Assembly: GCA_903772945.1 (NCBI GenBank) | Contig: CAICTM010000996.1 | Span: 1 to 40,214, forward strand | Origin: Seminavis robusta | Taxonomy: Eukaryota > Bacillariophyta > Bacillariophyceae > Naviculales > Naviculaceae | Reading direction: 5' to 3' | Length of the DNA stretch: 40,214 nt | In this document: piece after piece, positions 1-9,779 of the stretch | How the letters are laid out: each line of letters opens with the position of its first letter | How positions within the stretch are numbered: position 1 is the stretch's first letter | Made by a program: the position numbers and the translations under genes | The notes under the pieces: model-generated | Seen by the model: the letters and a program-made list of their open reading frames with translations, nothing else | The model's database searches: none | Told to the model about the DNA's origin: nothing

Positions 1-1274
1 TAGATGCTCTTGCCCAGACTAGCTTAACCCTCCTCCTTCTCCCCCCTGGAGCCCCTTCAACTAATCACTTTTACGGGTACCGTTCCAGACAGCTGCTGAA
101 TTGGTGATTGAGTGATCTTCAAATTCAATCACAATCTCAATCCTGCACAATACAGTAATACAGTACATCATGTATGTTGTCTTTAGACCGTACTAGCTAG
201 TACCTCACAGTAGCGGTAGCAATAGCGGTACCAGGTAGCCTGGTACTATTATTAATAGTACAGTATTGCAGAAGACTGACGTTTCCCATGTTTGGATGGC
301 AATCGCACTTATAAGCATTGTTGAAGAATGACTTAGTGCAATCTTCTCCTCATCAATCGTTTGCTAACTCCTGCAATTCCTGCACAGATCACTTAGTTGC
401 TGATCCATGACCAGCAATTTCCGTCCGATAAATCTTGGTCATCAGACCCTTTCTGCGCTTCATGCGTGCCTTCTCGACAACACGTGGAGAGAATTAAAGG
501 TCACATTGAGCAAAATATCAATAGGATTAAACATCAAAGCAAATGCCAGCACTGCAGTATTTAACAAGAGCTATAGTTTGAGGTGATAGTTGTCCAAAAC
601 AGACAACTTCTGAACTGTGATTGAGCTGTTGTTGCATAGATTAACATGGTTTTCCTGCCTTGCTATCTTTCGCTCCTGGACATTTTGGTGACTGTATGCA
701 GTTTTACAGCAACACCGGTTGTCTTTCGCTGAAGAAAGGGCAAGCAGGGCTTAAGCCAAATTGCATTCGGTGACCAAACAAGTGGAGAGAGGGAGAGAGC
801 GTAAGAGCAGCTTGTGGGGTTTGTACCGGTACAGTTGTACCGCTTTAGGCTTAGCAGTAGCTACACTCCCTTCGATACAACCTTTCATCCCATCTTGTCT
901 TTACCGGTATCAGTGTTTCCTTTTCCGTTCGGCAAGTGTTGGGCATCTCAAAGCTGAGGTTCTCACTTTCTCTTCGTCATTGAACAAACATCTCAAGCTG
1001 CTATAACCTTCGAATTACCGCATTGAACGAGGGATAGAAGGCTCTGTCTCACATCATCTATCTGAAACCACGAACAAACTTAATCCACACAGACTCGCCT
1101 CATTGCAAGAATTTGGAGAAGCGCTTGGCAAGCTCATCACTTACTTTATAGTCGTCAGTGCCATTATTAGCTAGCTACACCTGGTACTTCTACCTGTGCC
1201 CTTATCATCATCATCTGTCCCTTTTACCTTACCGATTTGGTAGACAGCTTTACACACACCCACAACACACACCC
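1..1274. other. Upstream noncoding region
   Basis: I see no convincing gene here. The region is AT-rich with scattered GGTACC/ACCGGT-type palindromes, for example around 226-250 and 820-845. The part nearest the next gene (about 1080-1274) is rich in CAC/ATC runs and probably holds the promoter and 5' leader of the following CDS. The in-frame extension from 1158 begins with GTG, not ATG, so I leave it noncoding. Confidence 0.5.
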
Positions 1275-3095
1275 ATGAGTGCCTCTGTGGATCGATACTA
1301 CCACCCTGAGAAACCTCTGCAGCACCAAGCCAACTTTGGCATGATGGAAAAGCAAGATGATGAACAAAGTTTGTCCGAATCCCATCTCTCGGAAGACGGC
1401 GATGTGGATATCCGCCGTAAGGAAGGTCAACAACAACAAGAAGACGATCTGGTCAGTAAGTCGTCCATGTCGAGCATGTCGGTCTTCATGAACAGTTTGG
1501 TGGGCGTTCATCAGTCCGAGGATTGGTCCTTTTGTCTTCAGGTCGATAATGCCAAACCCAGGGATCTACCGTCCCCATCGGCAACCGCTCCTGCCGTCGA
1601 TAGTGGTGCTTCGGCCGTGAGCATTACCCGCAAGAACAATGGACTCTCACGATGGGAAAGTACTCCCAGCAAGAACACTCCCGTGGCTCCATCTACCCGT
1701 GTGCGCGCCATGAGACCTTGGAGACCACCGCCCACCATGTCGTCCGCGTCGTCCTCTTTGAACAGCAACAATAGCAGTTTCGTCATCATCAACAACAACA
1801 ACAACAACAATAGCACTCTCAACAACAATAGCACTCACAACAACAACAATAGCAGCAACATCAACGGCAGTACCCGCAAATTGGATGCCCCCATGCCCAG
1901 ACCTCAACGGTATGATTCCAATCGCAGCCTCAACACGAATGCCAAGCGTCCCCAGCGCTATGATTCCAATCGAAGTCTCAATCAACGATTTGACTCCAAT
2001 CGAAGTCTTGGACAGAGGTTTGACTCGAACCGAAGCTTGGGACAGAGGTTTGACTCCAATCGAAGTCTGGGACAACGATACGATTCTAACCGAAGTCTGG
2101 GACAACGATACGACTCTAATCGGAGTCTGAACCGAGAATTCTCCATTAGTGACTTGTCCAAGCAACCATCTGTTCGATCCTTATCGTCGCCCAACCAACC
2201 GTCCCATGTACCCTTTCATCACGACAAGAGTATGGACCTCAGGGTCTTACTCGAATACGAAGAAGACAACTTTGACGATTCTGTCATTATCGAGGGTAAC
2301 GAAGGACAAGGAGTATACCTCAAGATACCCACCATGCAGTCCAGTCTCTGGAGCAGTGCCAGTACCATGACGGCCAGCTTTCGAACCATGGCATCCAACC
2401 GGAGTCTCTTGAGCCACTATTCCATCTCGTCCGTCGCCAACCACAGCCACAACAACAATAACAGCGTCATGCACAACTACAGTACCAGCTCCAGTTGGAA
2501 TTCGTCCCATCGCAGTCTCTTTTGCAAGTCACAAGAAGAACTCCCCATGCGACCCCCCAGTCGCACCAAGTCGCGGGAACAACACTTTCAATCCAATGCC
2601 TGTGAACGTGCCGTCCGACGACCGGTGCGGATTCCGTCCGATCGCAGCATGCTCAGTACAAGTGTTCACCAATCGCCACCACCCGATACAACCACCGCCA
2701 CTCCACCACCTGCCGCGGCGGCTGCCGCCGTGGTATTGGCCAATACCACCAGTGCTTGTGACAGTCTCTTGCCGGCATTGAACTACAATCAAGAAGGAGA
2801 AGATTCCACCAGTCACTTGGAGTTTCGATTGATCCGATCCTTATCGGAGCAGACACTGGAAACGGCCGTCTTGTGGCAACAGCAGCAGCTACAACAACCA
2901 CAGACATTGGATGCGGCCGATAATGCCGTGGGGTACCGGTACCTCAAGCGAACACTGTCCGACTCGTTGTTGTTTTCCTCGCAAGACTTCAACTCGAGTA
3001 GTATGCTCTCCGAGTCCATCAACAGTAGCAGTGCTCACTTGTCGTCGTTTGTTCTGCAACAACAACAACAACTACCATCACCCAAGAATGATTGA
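1275..3095 (+). CDS. Disordered Asn/Ser-rich protein with decapeptide repeats
   Basis: Function not recognised. The 606-residue product starts at the first ATG of the frame (1275); the frame is open from 1158 but only with a GTG. Visible parts are an acidic/Gln N-terminus (1-60), a poly-Asn tract near residues 172-200, seven copies of QR[FY]DSNRSL at 211-285, and a long Ser/Asn/Gln-rich tail. Single RSL-type motifs recur outside the array (SNRSLLSHY, SHRSLFCKS, SDRSMLSTS, LIRSLSEQ, LKRTLSDSLL). These resemble basophilic-kinase or 14-3-3 sites (R-x-x-S), so a phosphorylation-dependent scaffold is possible, but this is inference. There is no signal peptide, membrane segment or folded domain. 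The reading frame stays open through low-complexity DNA, which supports a real gene. Confidence 0.75.
   Translation: MSASVDRYYHPEKPLQHQANFGMMEKQDDEQSLSESHLSEDGDVDIRRKEGQQQQEDDLVSKSSMSSMSVFMNSLVGVHQSEDWSFCLQVDNAKPRDLPSPSATAPAVDSGASAVSITRKNNGLSRWESTPSKNTPVAPSTRVRAMRPWRPPPTMSSASSSLNSNNSSFVIINNNNNNNSTLNNNSTHNNNNSSNINGSTRKLDAPMPRPQRYDSNRSLNTNAKRPQRYDSNRSLNQRFDSNRSLGQRFDSNRSLGQRFDSNRSLGQRYDSNRSLGQRYDSNRSLNREFSISDLSKQPSVRSLSSPNQPSHVPFHHDKSMDLRVLLEYEEDNFDDSVIIEGNEGQGVYLKIPTMQSSLWSSASTMTASFRTMASNRSLLSHYSISSVANHSHNNNNSVMHNYSTSSSWNSSHRSLFCKSQEELPMRPPSRTKSREQHFQSNACERAVRRPVRIPSDRSMLSTSVHQSPPPDTTTATPPPAAAAAAVVLANTTSACDSLLPALNYNQEGEDSTSHLEFRLIRSLSEQTLETAVLWQQQQLQQPQTLDAADNAVGYRYLKRTLSDSLLFSSQDFNSSSMLSESINSSSAHLSSFVLQQQQQLPSPKND
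1905..2129 (+). repeat. In-gene tandem repeat coding QR[FY]DSNRSL
   Basis: Seven copies of a 27-30 bp unit. The first two are separated by spacers; the last five are head-to-tail with a 30 bp period from about 1981. Units differ mostly at third positions (AAT/AAC, CGA/CGG/CGC, TTT/TAC), so the amino-acid sequence is better kept than the DNA. That suggests selection on the peptide rather than only very recent slippage. Confidence 0.9.
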
Positions 3096-4131
3096 TTGAT
3101 TGATCCATCAGCGTAATATGGGATACAATGGTGAATTACTGATCAATTAATTCATTGTGCAAGAACAAGGTGCCGGGTCGTTCTTGCTGTAGTTTTAACG
3201 CATTCGCTGCCACCTGCAGACGGGGCCTCTGAACCAAACAACCTGACGGTTGCATGCTCCAGTCTCAACGAAAGAACGCAGGACAGCAAAGAAGGATGCA
3301 GCTGTGCAAACAAGCAAAATAATGTAGAAATAAAAGAATAAGAATACCGTACGTTTAGGGCCATGATGTTGCTTTATGTATAATGGAATCTTAGTATCGT
3401 GTCGCTCGAAGCCTCGCGTTGCTAGGGTCTTGTTCATCTTGGCTATTAATACTAGCCAAACATTTAGCCATGGCAAGGCTCGAAGGGAGACGGAGGAACG
3501 TAACAGGCGGACGGCACAGCTCTCACCCATTTAGGTATCTTGCATATCTCGAGACACCGAGCCAGCTAAAGAATACCCCAAAACAATTAAATGGACCCAA
3601 GCTAGGTTTTCGTCCCTCTAAGAGATGTTGCTTTGAGAGCAGCAAGGCGTGCCTCGTGAGCCAGATTGGCGAGCGGTGGCAATCAAAAACCACGGAGTAC
3701 TAGCTTCTCACAATTATTGATACAATGATGTCCCTCGACAAAAACATGGAGTAGATGCTTTCATCAGTGAAGCAACACGAGAGTGCGACACTTCTACAGT
3801 GGTACCGTACTACAGCTCGCATTGCCCATTGCATACACCCATGATTCATTGGAAACGCGGAGGTTTGGTTGTCAATACCTGATCCCTAATGAATATCTTG
3901 CCGTATCTTTTTGAAGTACGTACCCTCCTGTCACCTCTTGCTCTCTTCCCGCTCGGAGCTTGCACATCAACTGCTTGATCGATTGATCGATGTCGACCCA
4001 GGCAACCAACCAACCACCTTCATAGCCTCACAAGACCCCAACCATCACATTTATCGCCATCACATTGCGAAGAGACGAGAAAAAGAGCCCACTGCTGCAA
4101 GTCTTCGTTAAAGCAAGGAAAGGATTTCAAG
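3096..4131. other. Intergenic region before the FKBP gene
   Basis: No gene is supported. A perfect 7 bp stem (TTGGCTA/TAGCCAA, 3439-3445 and 3453-3459) lies in the middle. Near the FKBP start there is a GATCGATTGATCGATGTCGA-like palindromic stretch at about 3976-3997, roughly 140 bp upstream of the ATG, a plausible promoter site. ORFs of 66-111 codons here have no protein-like features. Confidence 0.45.
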
Positions 4132-4806
4132 ATGTTCAAGTTTATCGCTTTCGTTGCCGCCGCTCTGATGTTGGCGAATCGGGTGTCATCATTTTCCATG
4201 TCGATGAAGACTTCTCCGCCTTCTGTGGACCGTCGTGCCTTTGGCCAAATAGCTGGAGCCACCGTTGTCGCAACGATTGCATCCAATCCAATTCCTGCTG
4301 TGGCCGACGATGAAGATCCCTTCAAGGACTTTGTGACGACGGAATCTGGCCTCAAGTACAAGGTGACCAAAGAAGGCAACGGCAGTGTGCCTCCAGCGGG
4401 CGCAACCGTGCAGGCCCACTATACTGGATGGCTGGATGAATTTAATTCCATCAAAAAGTTTGATTCCTCTCGAGATCGGGGTCGTCCCTTTAGCTTTCGT
4501 GTCGGAGCAGGACAAGTCATTCGAGGATGGGATGAAGGTGAGTGCTCAACAAACACTAGCTAGTGTAATCTTTGACTGCATTTATTCACTTGTTGGCAAC
4601 CGATCACTGAATCGCTTCTTTTGGTCGTCACTGTTTTCTCATCGAATTTCTCTGTAAACTCTCCAGCATTTTCTACCATGTCAGTAGGCGAGAGACGTCA
4701 ACTGGTGATCCCCTCAAGACTTGGGTATGGCGACCGAGGTGCTGGAGGCATCATTCCCGGAGGGGCTACTCTGTACTTCGACGTCGAGCTGTTGGCAATC
4801 AAATAA
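4132..4806 (+). CDS. Thylakoid-lumen FKBP-type peptidyl-prolyl isomerase
   Basis: Catalyses cis-trans isomerisation of X-Pro bonds. Two exons are inferred: 4132-4537 and 4667-4806, with a 129 bp intron (donor GTGAGT at 4538, acceptor CTCCAG ending 4666). Joining them restores the FKBP core across a phase-1 junction and gives 181 residues. The N-terminus is a hydrophobic signal peptide ending near VSSF|S, like the diatom ASAF plastid motif; then [10 protein letters not shown], a twin-arginine lumen signal, with a likely AVA|D cleavage at about residue 59. The FKBP domain covers about 73-181 and keeps [26 protein letters not shown] and [15 protein letters not shown]. All aromatic pocket positions I can check are present, so it should be active. 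Plant counterparts are lumen FKBPs that assist photosystem or cytochrome assembly. It appears monocistronic. Confidence 0.9.
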
Positions 4807-5086
4807 AGGATTGAAACATAGATAGGCCGAAAGGTTGTGTTTGTCAGAAGATGCTGCTGTACTAGCTAGTAGTAGACTGTTTCTTCTTCTGGGCATTGCT
4901 GCATATGAACAACACGTCTAGACTAGACTAGTCTATCCTGGATGCACGTTTCTGTTTCGTTGCCGACACTCGAGAGAAGAATGAGTGATTCAAGGTCAGG
5001 TTTTATCCCTTGTAAGCAGAAAACTAAGTTCTGAAAGAGCAAACATGTCAACCTCCGTTCGGTGGCATTTCAAACCAGCGCTATAG

Positions 5087-5281
5087 CTAGCAGCAGTCCA
5101 TCAGGCTGCAGTTAGCATGAATCTGCAATAGGCCCATTTGTACTCTCTCACACAGCTTGGCAGGTACTGGCCCAGATACATTTGTACCTGAAAGATCCAG
5201 CAAGGCTAGATTCATCAGGTTACCAAATTCCGTTGGAATCTGACCTGCCACACCTGCGTTACTTGGCCCAGCGAGTAAATT
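5087..5281 (-). pseudogene. Duplicated LRR C-terminus, in frame behind the stop of the LRR gene
   Basis: Directly after the TAG (5284-5282) of the LRR gene the same frame stays open for 64 codons to another TAG (5089-5087). Its last 57 codons align without gaps to the gene's own C-terminus, with 41 of 57 residues identical by my count: NAG-x2-G-x-IPTE-x-G, LALLD, SGPVP-x-KLCERV, ANCSL and a final CC. The best explanation is a partial tandem duplication. It could be a dead remnant, or an alternative 3' exon: a GT at 5478-5477 and an AG at 5255-5254 are both in phase 1, and splicing them would replace the first tail by the second. Too short to be listed by usual ORF cutoffs. Confidence 0.8.
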
Positions 5282-7135
5282 CTAGGATCTATTGGGTAGG
5301 GTGGAGTTCACAGAGCAGCAGACCACAAGGCTGCAGTTGGCCCGAATCTCCAGCAAGCCAGTTTCAACTCGTTCACAGAGCTTGGTAGGAACTGGTCCAG
5401 AAATGTTTGTATAGGACACATCCAATAGAGCCAGGTTGGTCAACTCACCAAGCTCTGTGGGTATCGAACCAAACAAACCAGCATTGCCACGGACATCAAC
5501 TGTTTCCAAAGCTGGGAGAAATCCCAGTGCTGTTGGGATGGTTCCAGTGTACAAATTCTCTGTACTTCCAAAGTAGCGGAGGCTGGGGCTTCGAATTGTT
5601 TCAAGAATTTTGCTGCCAAAGCGACCAAAGAGGTTTCCTGAAACATCCAGGATTTCCAAGTTGTTTAGAAACAAGAAAAGCGGATCGTTGTATCCAAGAA
5701 GGAAGTTGTCATCCAACTTGACCACCCGAATCCCCAAAGGTCTGAAGCCACCACTAGATAGTAGCTGTCCTTCAAAGTGGTTGTTGGATACAATGAACAC
5801 CTCCAGGACTTCGTTAGCTGCAGCAGCTCCTGTTGGCACAGCACCGTGCAATTGGTTGTTCCCAATATCAAATGTCAACATATTTTCCAGGAATCTATTC
5901 ACTACTGGAAGGGTTCCCTGTAGATTGTTGGAGTTTAGGTTGAGAATGCGGAGAGTGTTGTTCTGGTCACAAACAGGATAATTGTCATAGTGCATGATGC
6001 TCTCATTTTGAGCCTGTGTGAACCAGTCACATTCATTCCTATCATAGCTGAGCCAGTGATCATTTCGGAACCATCCAGGACCATCGGTGAGATAGAAAAA
6101 GAATACCAAGTCAAACCTTTGAAGTTGCCTTTCATGAGAGTAGCTGGCAAAATTAGGGTCATTCCACATCCAGGCATTGGCAAGATACTCGTGGGTGGAT
6201 GTGTTGAGGATTGCCTTGAGAGTGGTTGTGGGCAAATCATCCTGAAAGGGTGGATAGATGATGAGAGAGTTATTGGCAGCGTTGTGCACAGTCTGACTCT
6301 TATTCCTACCACCACTCGATGAGTTGGAACTCGAAGGAAGGTACAAGGCAAGAAAAACCACCATACCAGTCACAACCAGGAATGCCACACCTAACCAGGG
6401 ATAAACATTTCTTCTTTGCCCATCACTGCTGTGCATGATTGTTCCTTCAATCACTTCTTGTTTGTTGCCAATATGGTTTGTCCCTTCTTCCATCAAGACT
6501 GTTTGATCTGCAAGACACATAGCATTGCTAACAAGAACAGCTCCGTCGATGACTGCTTCATTGTTGTTATCGTCACTGTGGTTGTTCCTTGCACCACTTG
6601 TTTCTTCTCCCTCACCGACTCCTCCCACTGCAAAGGCTCCAACTTGTGAGAGTCGACGTTGCTGCCCTTGAGCGTAGCCTCCTGAGTCATCTTCTGGCTG
6701 TTGCCGTTCGTTGGCCACCAATACCCGTTGAAACTCGTTTTTGGCTCCTTCTTTTCTTCCTTCTCCAACCAAACTTTTTTCAACAGTTCCATGAAAACTT
6801 GAATCATCTTCAACATCCTCACCTAGAACATGGCGTACTATCCTTTCCCTCTGATCGGAGTAGTACTCGAGTCTTGACTCGTTGCCATGGTGGTCAGATG
6901 TCTCATCATTGGTGTCCTTTACTTCGTGGTTCTGGTTCTTTGCTTCACCACGAATTGCCACTGTCAGACGATGGCTCTCGTTCCGCGGGGGCTGATCGAC
7001 ATGGTGCTCCTCCTCATTATGCATACCGGTAGCTCTCGTCAGAGGAGGCTGATCGAAATGGTGCTCCTCCTCCTTAGCACCTTCAGTGTTGCTTTCCTTT
7101 GCCTTATCTTCCACAGCGCTTTGCTTTGCCTCCAT
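5282..7135 (-). CDS. Membrane-anchored leucine-rich-repeat protein
   Basis: 617 residues from the first ATG (7135); the upstream open frame starts with GTG. Residues 1-240 are acidic, hydrophilic and presumably cytosolic, with a small internal repeat (EEHH-x-DQPP twice). One membrane segment lies at about 244-266 (WLGVAFLVVTGMVVFLAL), followed by an Asn/Ser-rich stalk with N-glycosylation sequons. A diatom-type LRR cap (GPGWFRNDHWLSYD, NECDW) is at about 350-375 and plant-like LRRs (LxxLxLxxNxLxGxxP) run from about 395 to 590, ending in a Cys-capped tail (KLCERV, ANCSLVVCC). The topology is type II-like with LRRs outside, which fits recognition or adhesion. There is no kinase domain. This family is strongly expanded in diatoms (general knowledge); the ligand is unknown. 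See the adjoining duplicated tail. Confidence 0.85.
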   Translation of the reverse strand: MEAKQSAVEDKAKESNTEGAKEEEHHFDQPPLTRATGMHNEEEHHVDQPPRNESHRLTVAIRGEAKNQNHEVKDTNDETSDHHGNESRLEYYSDQRERIVRHVLGEDVEDDSSFHGTVEKSLVGEGRKEGAKNEFQRVLVANERQQPEDDSGGYAQGQQRRLSQVGAFAVGGVGEGEETSGARNNHSDDNNNEAVIDGAVLVSNAMCLADQTVLMEEGTNHIGNKQEVIEGTIMHSSDGQRRNVYPWLGVAFLVVTGMVVFLALYLPSSSNSSSGGRNKSQTVHNAANNSLIIYPPFQDDLPTTTLKAILNTSTHEYLANAWMWNDPNFASYSHERQLQRFDLVFFFYLTDGPGWFRNDHWLSYDRNECDWFTQAQNESIMHYDNYPVCDQNNTLRILNLNSNNLQGTLPVVNRFLENMLTFDIGNNQLHGAVPTGAAAANEVLEVFIVSNNHFEGQLLSSGGFRPLGIRVVKLDDNFLLGYNDPLFLFLNNLEILDVSGNLFGRFGSKILETIRSPSLRYFGSTENLYTGTIPTALGFLPALETVDVRGNAGLFGSIPTELGELTNLALLDVSYTNISGPVPTKLCERVETGLLEIRANCSLVVCCSVNSTLPNRS

Positions 7136-8011
7136 CGTGGTTGTAAGTTGTAAGTGCTCGACTCCTATGGCCAATACACACCGCCGAAGCACAAAGAAAG
7201 AAGCAAGCTTTCAACCTTTCAACAACAAAGAAAGACTAAGTCCACTTTTACACTACTTTTGCACCCTTGTAAATGTTGCTGACACTTTGCGTGAGCTATC
7301 CCGGATCACCATTGATAAGGCACGCGCACGATCGGGGCACGGAAGGTCCTTTCCAAGGTGCTTTGTTTCGCCAAATCGCCAAAAATTTGTGTACCTGGTG
7401 GTGTTGCATAAACGTCGCGTGCTAGATAATAGAAAGTCGCACAAGTGTACTAGTAGAATCAGTAAAGCTAGACCTAAAGGAAAATTAAATAAGATGAATT
7501 TGGTTCCAAAAGTCGAATTTTTGATTTAGAAGGACGCAGCAAAGTCACCTCTATTGGTAGAGCTCTGGCGTGCAACTTTGGGAGGAATCAAAGCATAAAC
7601 GTGGTCAACCCAACTTCATTGCGGGACTTTTAGCAGTCGTACCGTACCAAATCGTACCAATCACATCGGTTCAAAAGGACGGATATGGACAATAAGCGCC
7701 GGGCATGCCTCGAAAAAGACTTAACGCAATCTCTGGATACTGCCAGCTTATAATAATAATAATAATATGCGAGCTCTGTTGCATCGTTCCGAGGACTGTA
7801 TGTCTGGTGGTAACTGTTTAGTATTAGAATCGCGACAATCATTGATTTCTCAAATGACTAGGTGCCTTGTATAACACTGAAACTGACTTTACCAAATAGA
7901 TTAGGGCAAAAGCTTCGGAAAGATAGCATGAAAATCCGAGCCGCGCAGCTATTGTCCCCTGTGAACCGATGTGCAATTGGCCTTCCGTTTCTTCGTCACT
8001 GGCATTTTTAA
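7136..8011. other. Intergenic region upstream of the LRR gene
   Basis: Presumably contains the promoter of the minus-strand LRR gene. There is a (TAA)n microsatellite at 7750-7767. The ORF of 147 codons overlapping 7086-7529 is out of phase with the LRR gene and has no recognisable domain. The right end abuts the inverted-repeat element at 8012. Confidence 0.45.
7750..7767. repeat. (TAA)n microsatellite
   Basis: Six TAA-type units in noncoding DNA. Confidence 0.8.
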
Positions 8012-8509
8012 AAGGAGGTACCGCCCTCTTTTAGTCATGAGTTGGGATTAACCGGGAAAATCGCAACAACAACAACAACAAAAAATCGCTGAATTGGACT
8101 GGTTAGTTGAGTAGAATAAAGACCTTTGTTAAGCCTTTGACCAATAGAAAGAGTACTATGAATATAACAAACAAGGTAAGTCCATTGAGTTAGACCGCCG
8201 CTGGGGCTTAGAGCATCTACACTTGGTATGCTGCAGTTAACAGCCGAAAATCGACAGCTAAGTCTGCTGCTTCTGAGACTAATCGACCAAAACCCCAGCG
8301 GCAGTCCAACTAAGTCACCCCTTCTTAACATGTATGTTTTGAAGATTTAACTGTATGGTAGGTACTCTCAGTATTGAGTACAACAAGAGCACTAGCCAGT
8401 CCCAACAACAGCGATCGAAATCGTTCTGTTGTTGTTGTTGTCGCGATTTTCTCGAGTAATTTCGCGCGTTTAAAGCATTTCATGACTAAAACCCGGGGGG
8501 TACCTCCTT
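8012..8509. mobile_element. MITE-like element with long imperfect terminal inverted repeats
   Basis: The left end (8012-8040) begins AAGGAGGTACC and includes TTTTAGTCATGA; the right end (8480-8509) is its reverse complement with the same blocks. Matching continues inward: AAAATCGCAACAACAACAAC at 8057 pairs with the block at 8427-8450. The element is about 498 bp, has no ORF of transposase type, and contains a second inverted repeat. A TTAA lies at each border (8008-8011 and 8508-8511), possibly a target duplication, but the left side has two extra A's, so the exact ends and superfamily are unsure. A non-autonomous DNA transposon is most likely. Confidence 0.7.
8190..8312. repeat. Nested inverted repeat inside the MITE-like element
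   Basis: TTAGACCGCCGCTGGGGCTT (8190-8209) is matched imperfectly by the reverse complement at 8290-8312 (core GCCGCTGGGGTTTT). The spacer is about 80 bp and starts with GAGCATCTACAC, which resembles the terminal motif of the MITEs at 20340 and 36658. It may be a separate insertion or the fold-back core of the host element. Confidence 0.55.
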
Positions 8510-9779
8510 AACTGGTAGCTACTGGTTGTAAAGAGTTAAAAATCAGTTTATCATACGGAGTATTTTTACATGTACCGTATGGATACTAGTACCTGGGATC
8601 AATCAGTATCTACGTATCGAGCAGGTAGTATCTATCTATAAGCCAGTGACCAGTGACCTAAGCCGGTGGCCAAAGACCAAAGCAAGTGATCCTACCGGTA
8701 CACCGGTACATGTAACGGTACCACCGTAGGCCGTACCGGTATGCGCCAAACTTTACTACTTTACTATAGACCTAATAGCTCCAAAATTAAATAAAGTATT
8801 CTTAATTAATGTATACTCGTTCTCGAGTAGCAATATTCCAGTTGAACTATCCTTTAAATCCTACGACTGTACCGAACAGCTATTCCTCAAGCAAGAGTTC
8901 TCGGTATACCGGTACATTTAGAAGCCATAGAAGTTGTAAAGACATCCAACAGACAAAACAGTAAATGCTTCAGAGAGACAAAATCGACGGCTCAAGAAAA
9001 TGGAGGACGGAAGGGGAAGACTACGAAGCGTGCTGTCCAGGTGTACAGAAGAGGAGAGGCTTACGAGGATGTTTCATTGAGGAAGGGTGTGTTATGAAAA
9101 TGCTAAAGTTACGTCAACCAGGCCACCCAACACAATGTCAGATAACCGTATCAATTTGCTGTATGTGGTGCTTTGGTTTGTTAGCGACGTTGGGAGGGTC
9201 AGTTTGCGTTGGGTTGTGTGGGCGCTCTTCGTCGCTGTCGCAAATAGCTCTTCGATTAGTTGATGAAGGATCCCTGTCAATGTCTTGCTTGAAAGGGGAG
9301 AAGTTTGCATCTGTTTCACTGATAGCGTCTTGGGAATGTGTTGACACTCTTCTTTTTCGTGGAATTGGCGTGGTAGTAATTGTAGACCAGACTAGTCACA
9401 CTCCCATCGTCCGTCTGCCTCGTGCAAAGCACGCCAAATCGAGTAAAAAAGGCTAGTACTGTTAATTTGCATAGTCCGCCGGACCTCATCTGATGCACTC
9501 ACATTTCAGGTTTTGGACCAGGAAATGGCTCGTGCACTCGAATTATCTTCGAGTTTTCAATGGTACCCTTGATGGATGCTAGCGGCAGAGCAGCAACAAG
9601 AGAGCCACCACCCCATGCCAACAGACCAAGTGGGTGATATCATCACCAGAACCAAACCCCAGCCTAACCCACGTTGTCGCTTGCCTCCCAACATAGTCAC
9701 GGACACATCCTTGCATTGGGTTTAGCTGAGGTTGCCACTTGCCCCGTCGGTGTGGACTTTTAGCAGTAGAATTGGTACC
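8510..9779. other. Intergenic region, no supported gene
   Basis: The first 400 bp hold dense GGTAC/ACCGGT palindromes (8690-8760, 8905-8915). An ORF of 163 codons at 8965-9456 shows an irregular Cys/Gly-rich composition and no domain, and its reverse strand is open too, so I do not call it. The last 250 bp should carry the promoter and leader of the large plus-strand gene; its open frame extends to a TTG at 9732, but the first ATG is at 9780. Confidence 0.4.

Noticed and set aside
1647..2165. Minus-strand ORF with its own repeats
   Set aside because: The repeats are only the antisense of the decapeptide array.
5282..5284. Programmed TAG readthrough into the duplicated LRR tail
   Set aside because: The context (TCC TAG AAT) lacks a known readthrough signal; duplication or alternative splicing explains the open frame better.
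7540..7620. Possible tRNA (TGGTAGAGCTCTGG)
   Set aside because: No matching stems or T-loop.
8965..9456. 163-codon ORF with Cys/Gly-rich product
   Set aside because: No domain, irregular composition, and the opposite strand is also open; likely chance.
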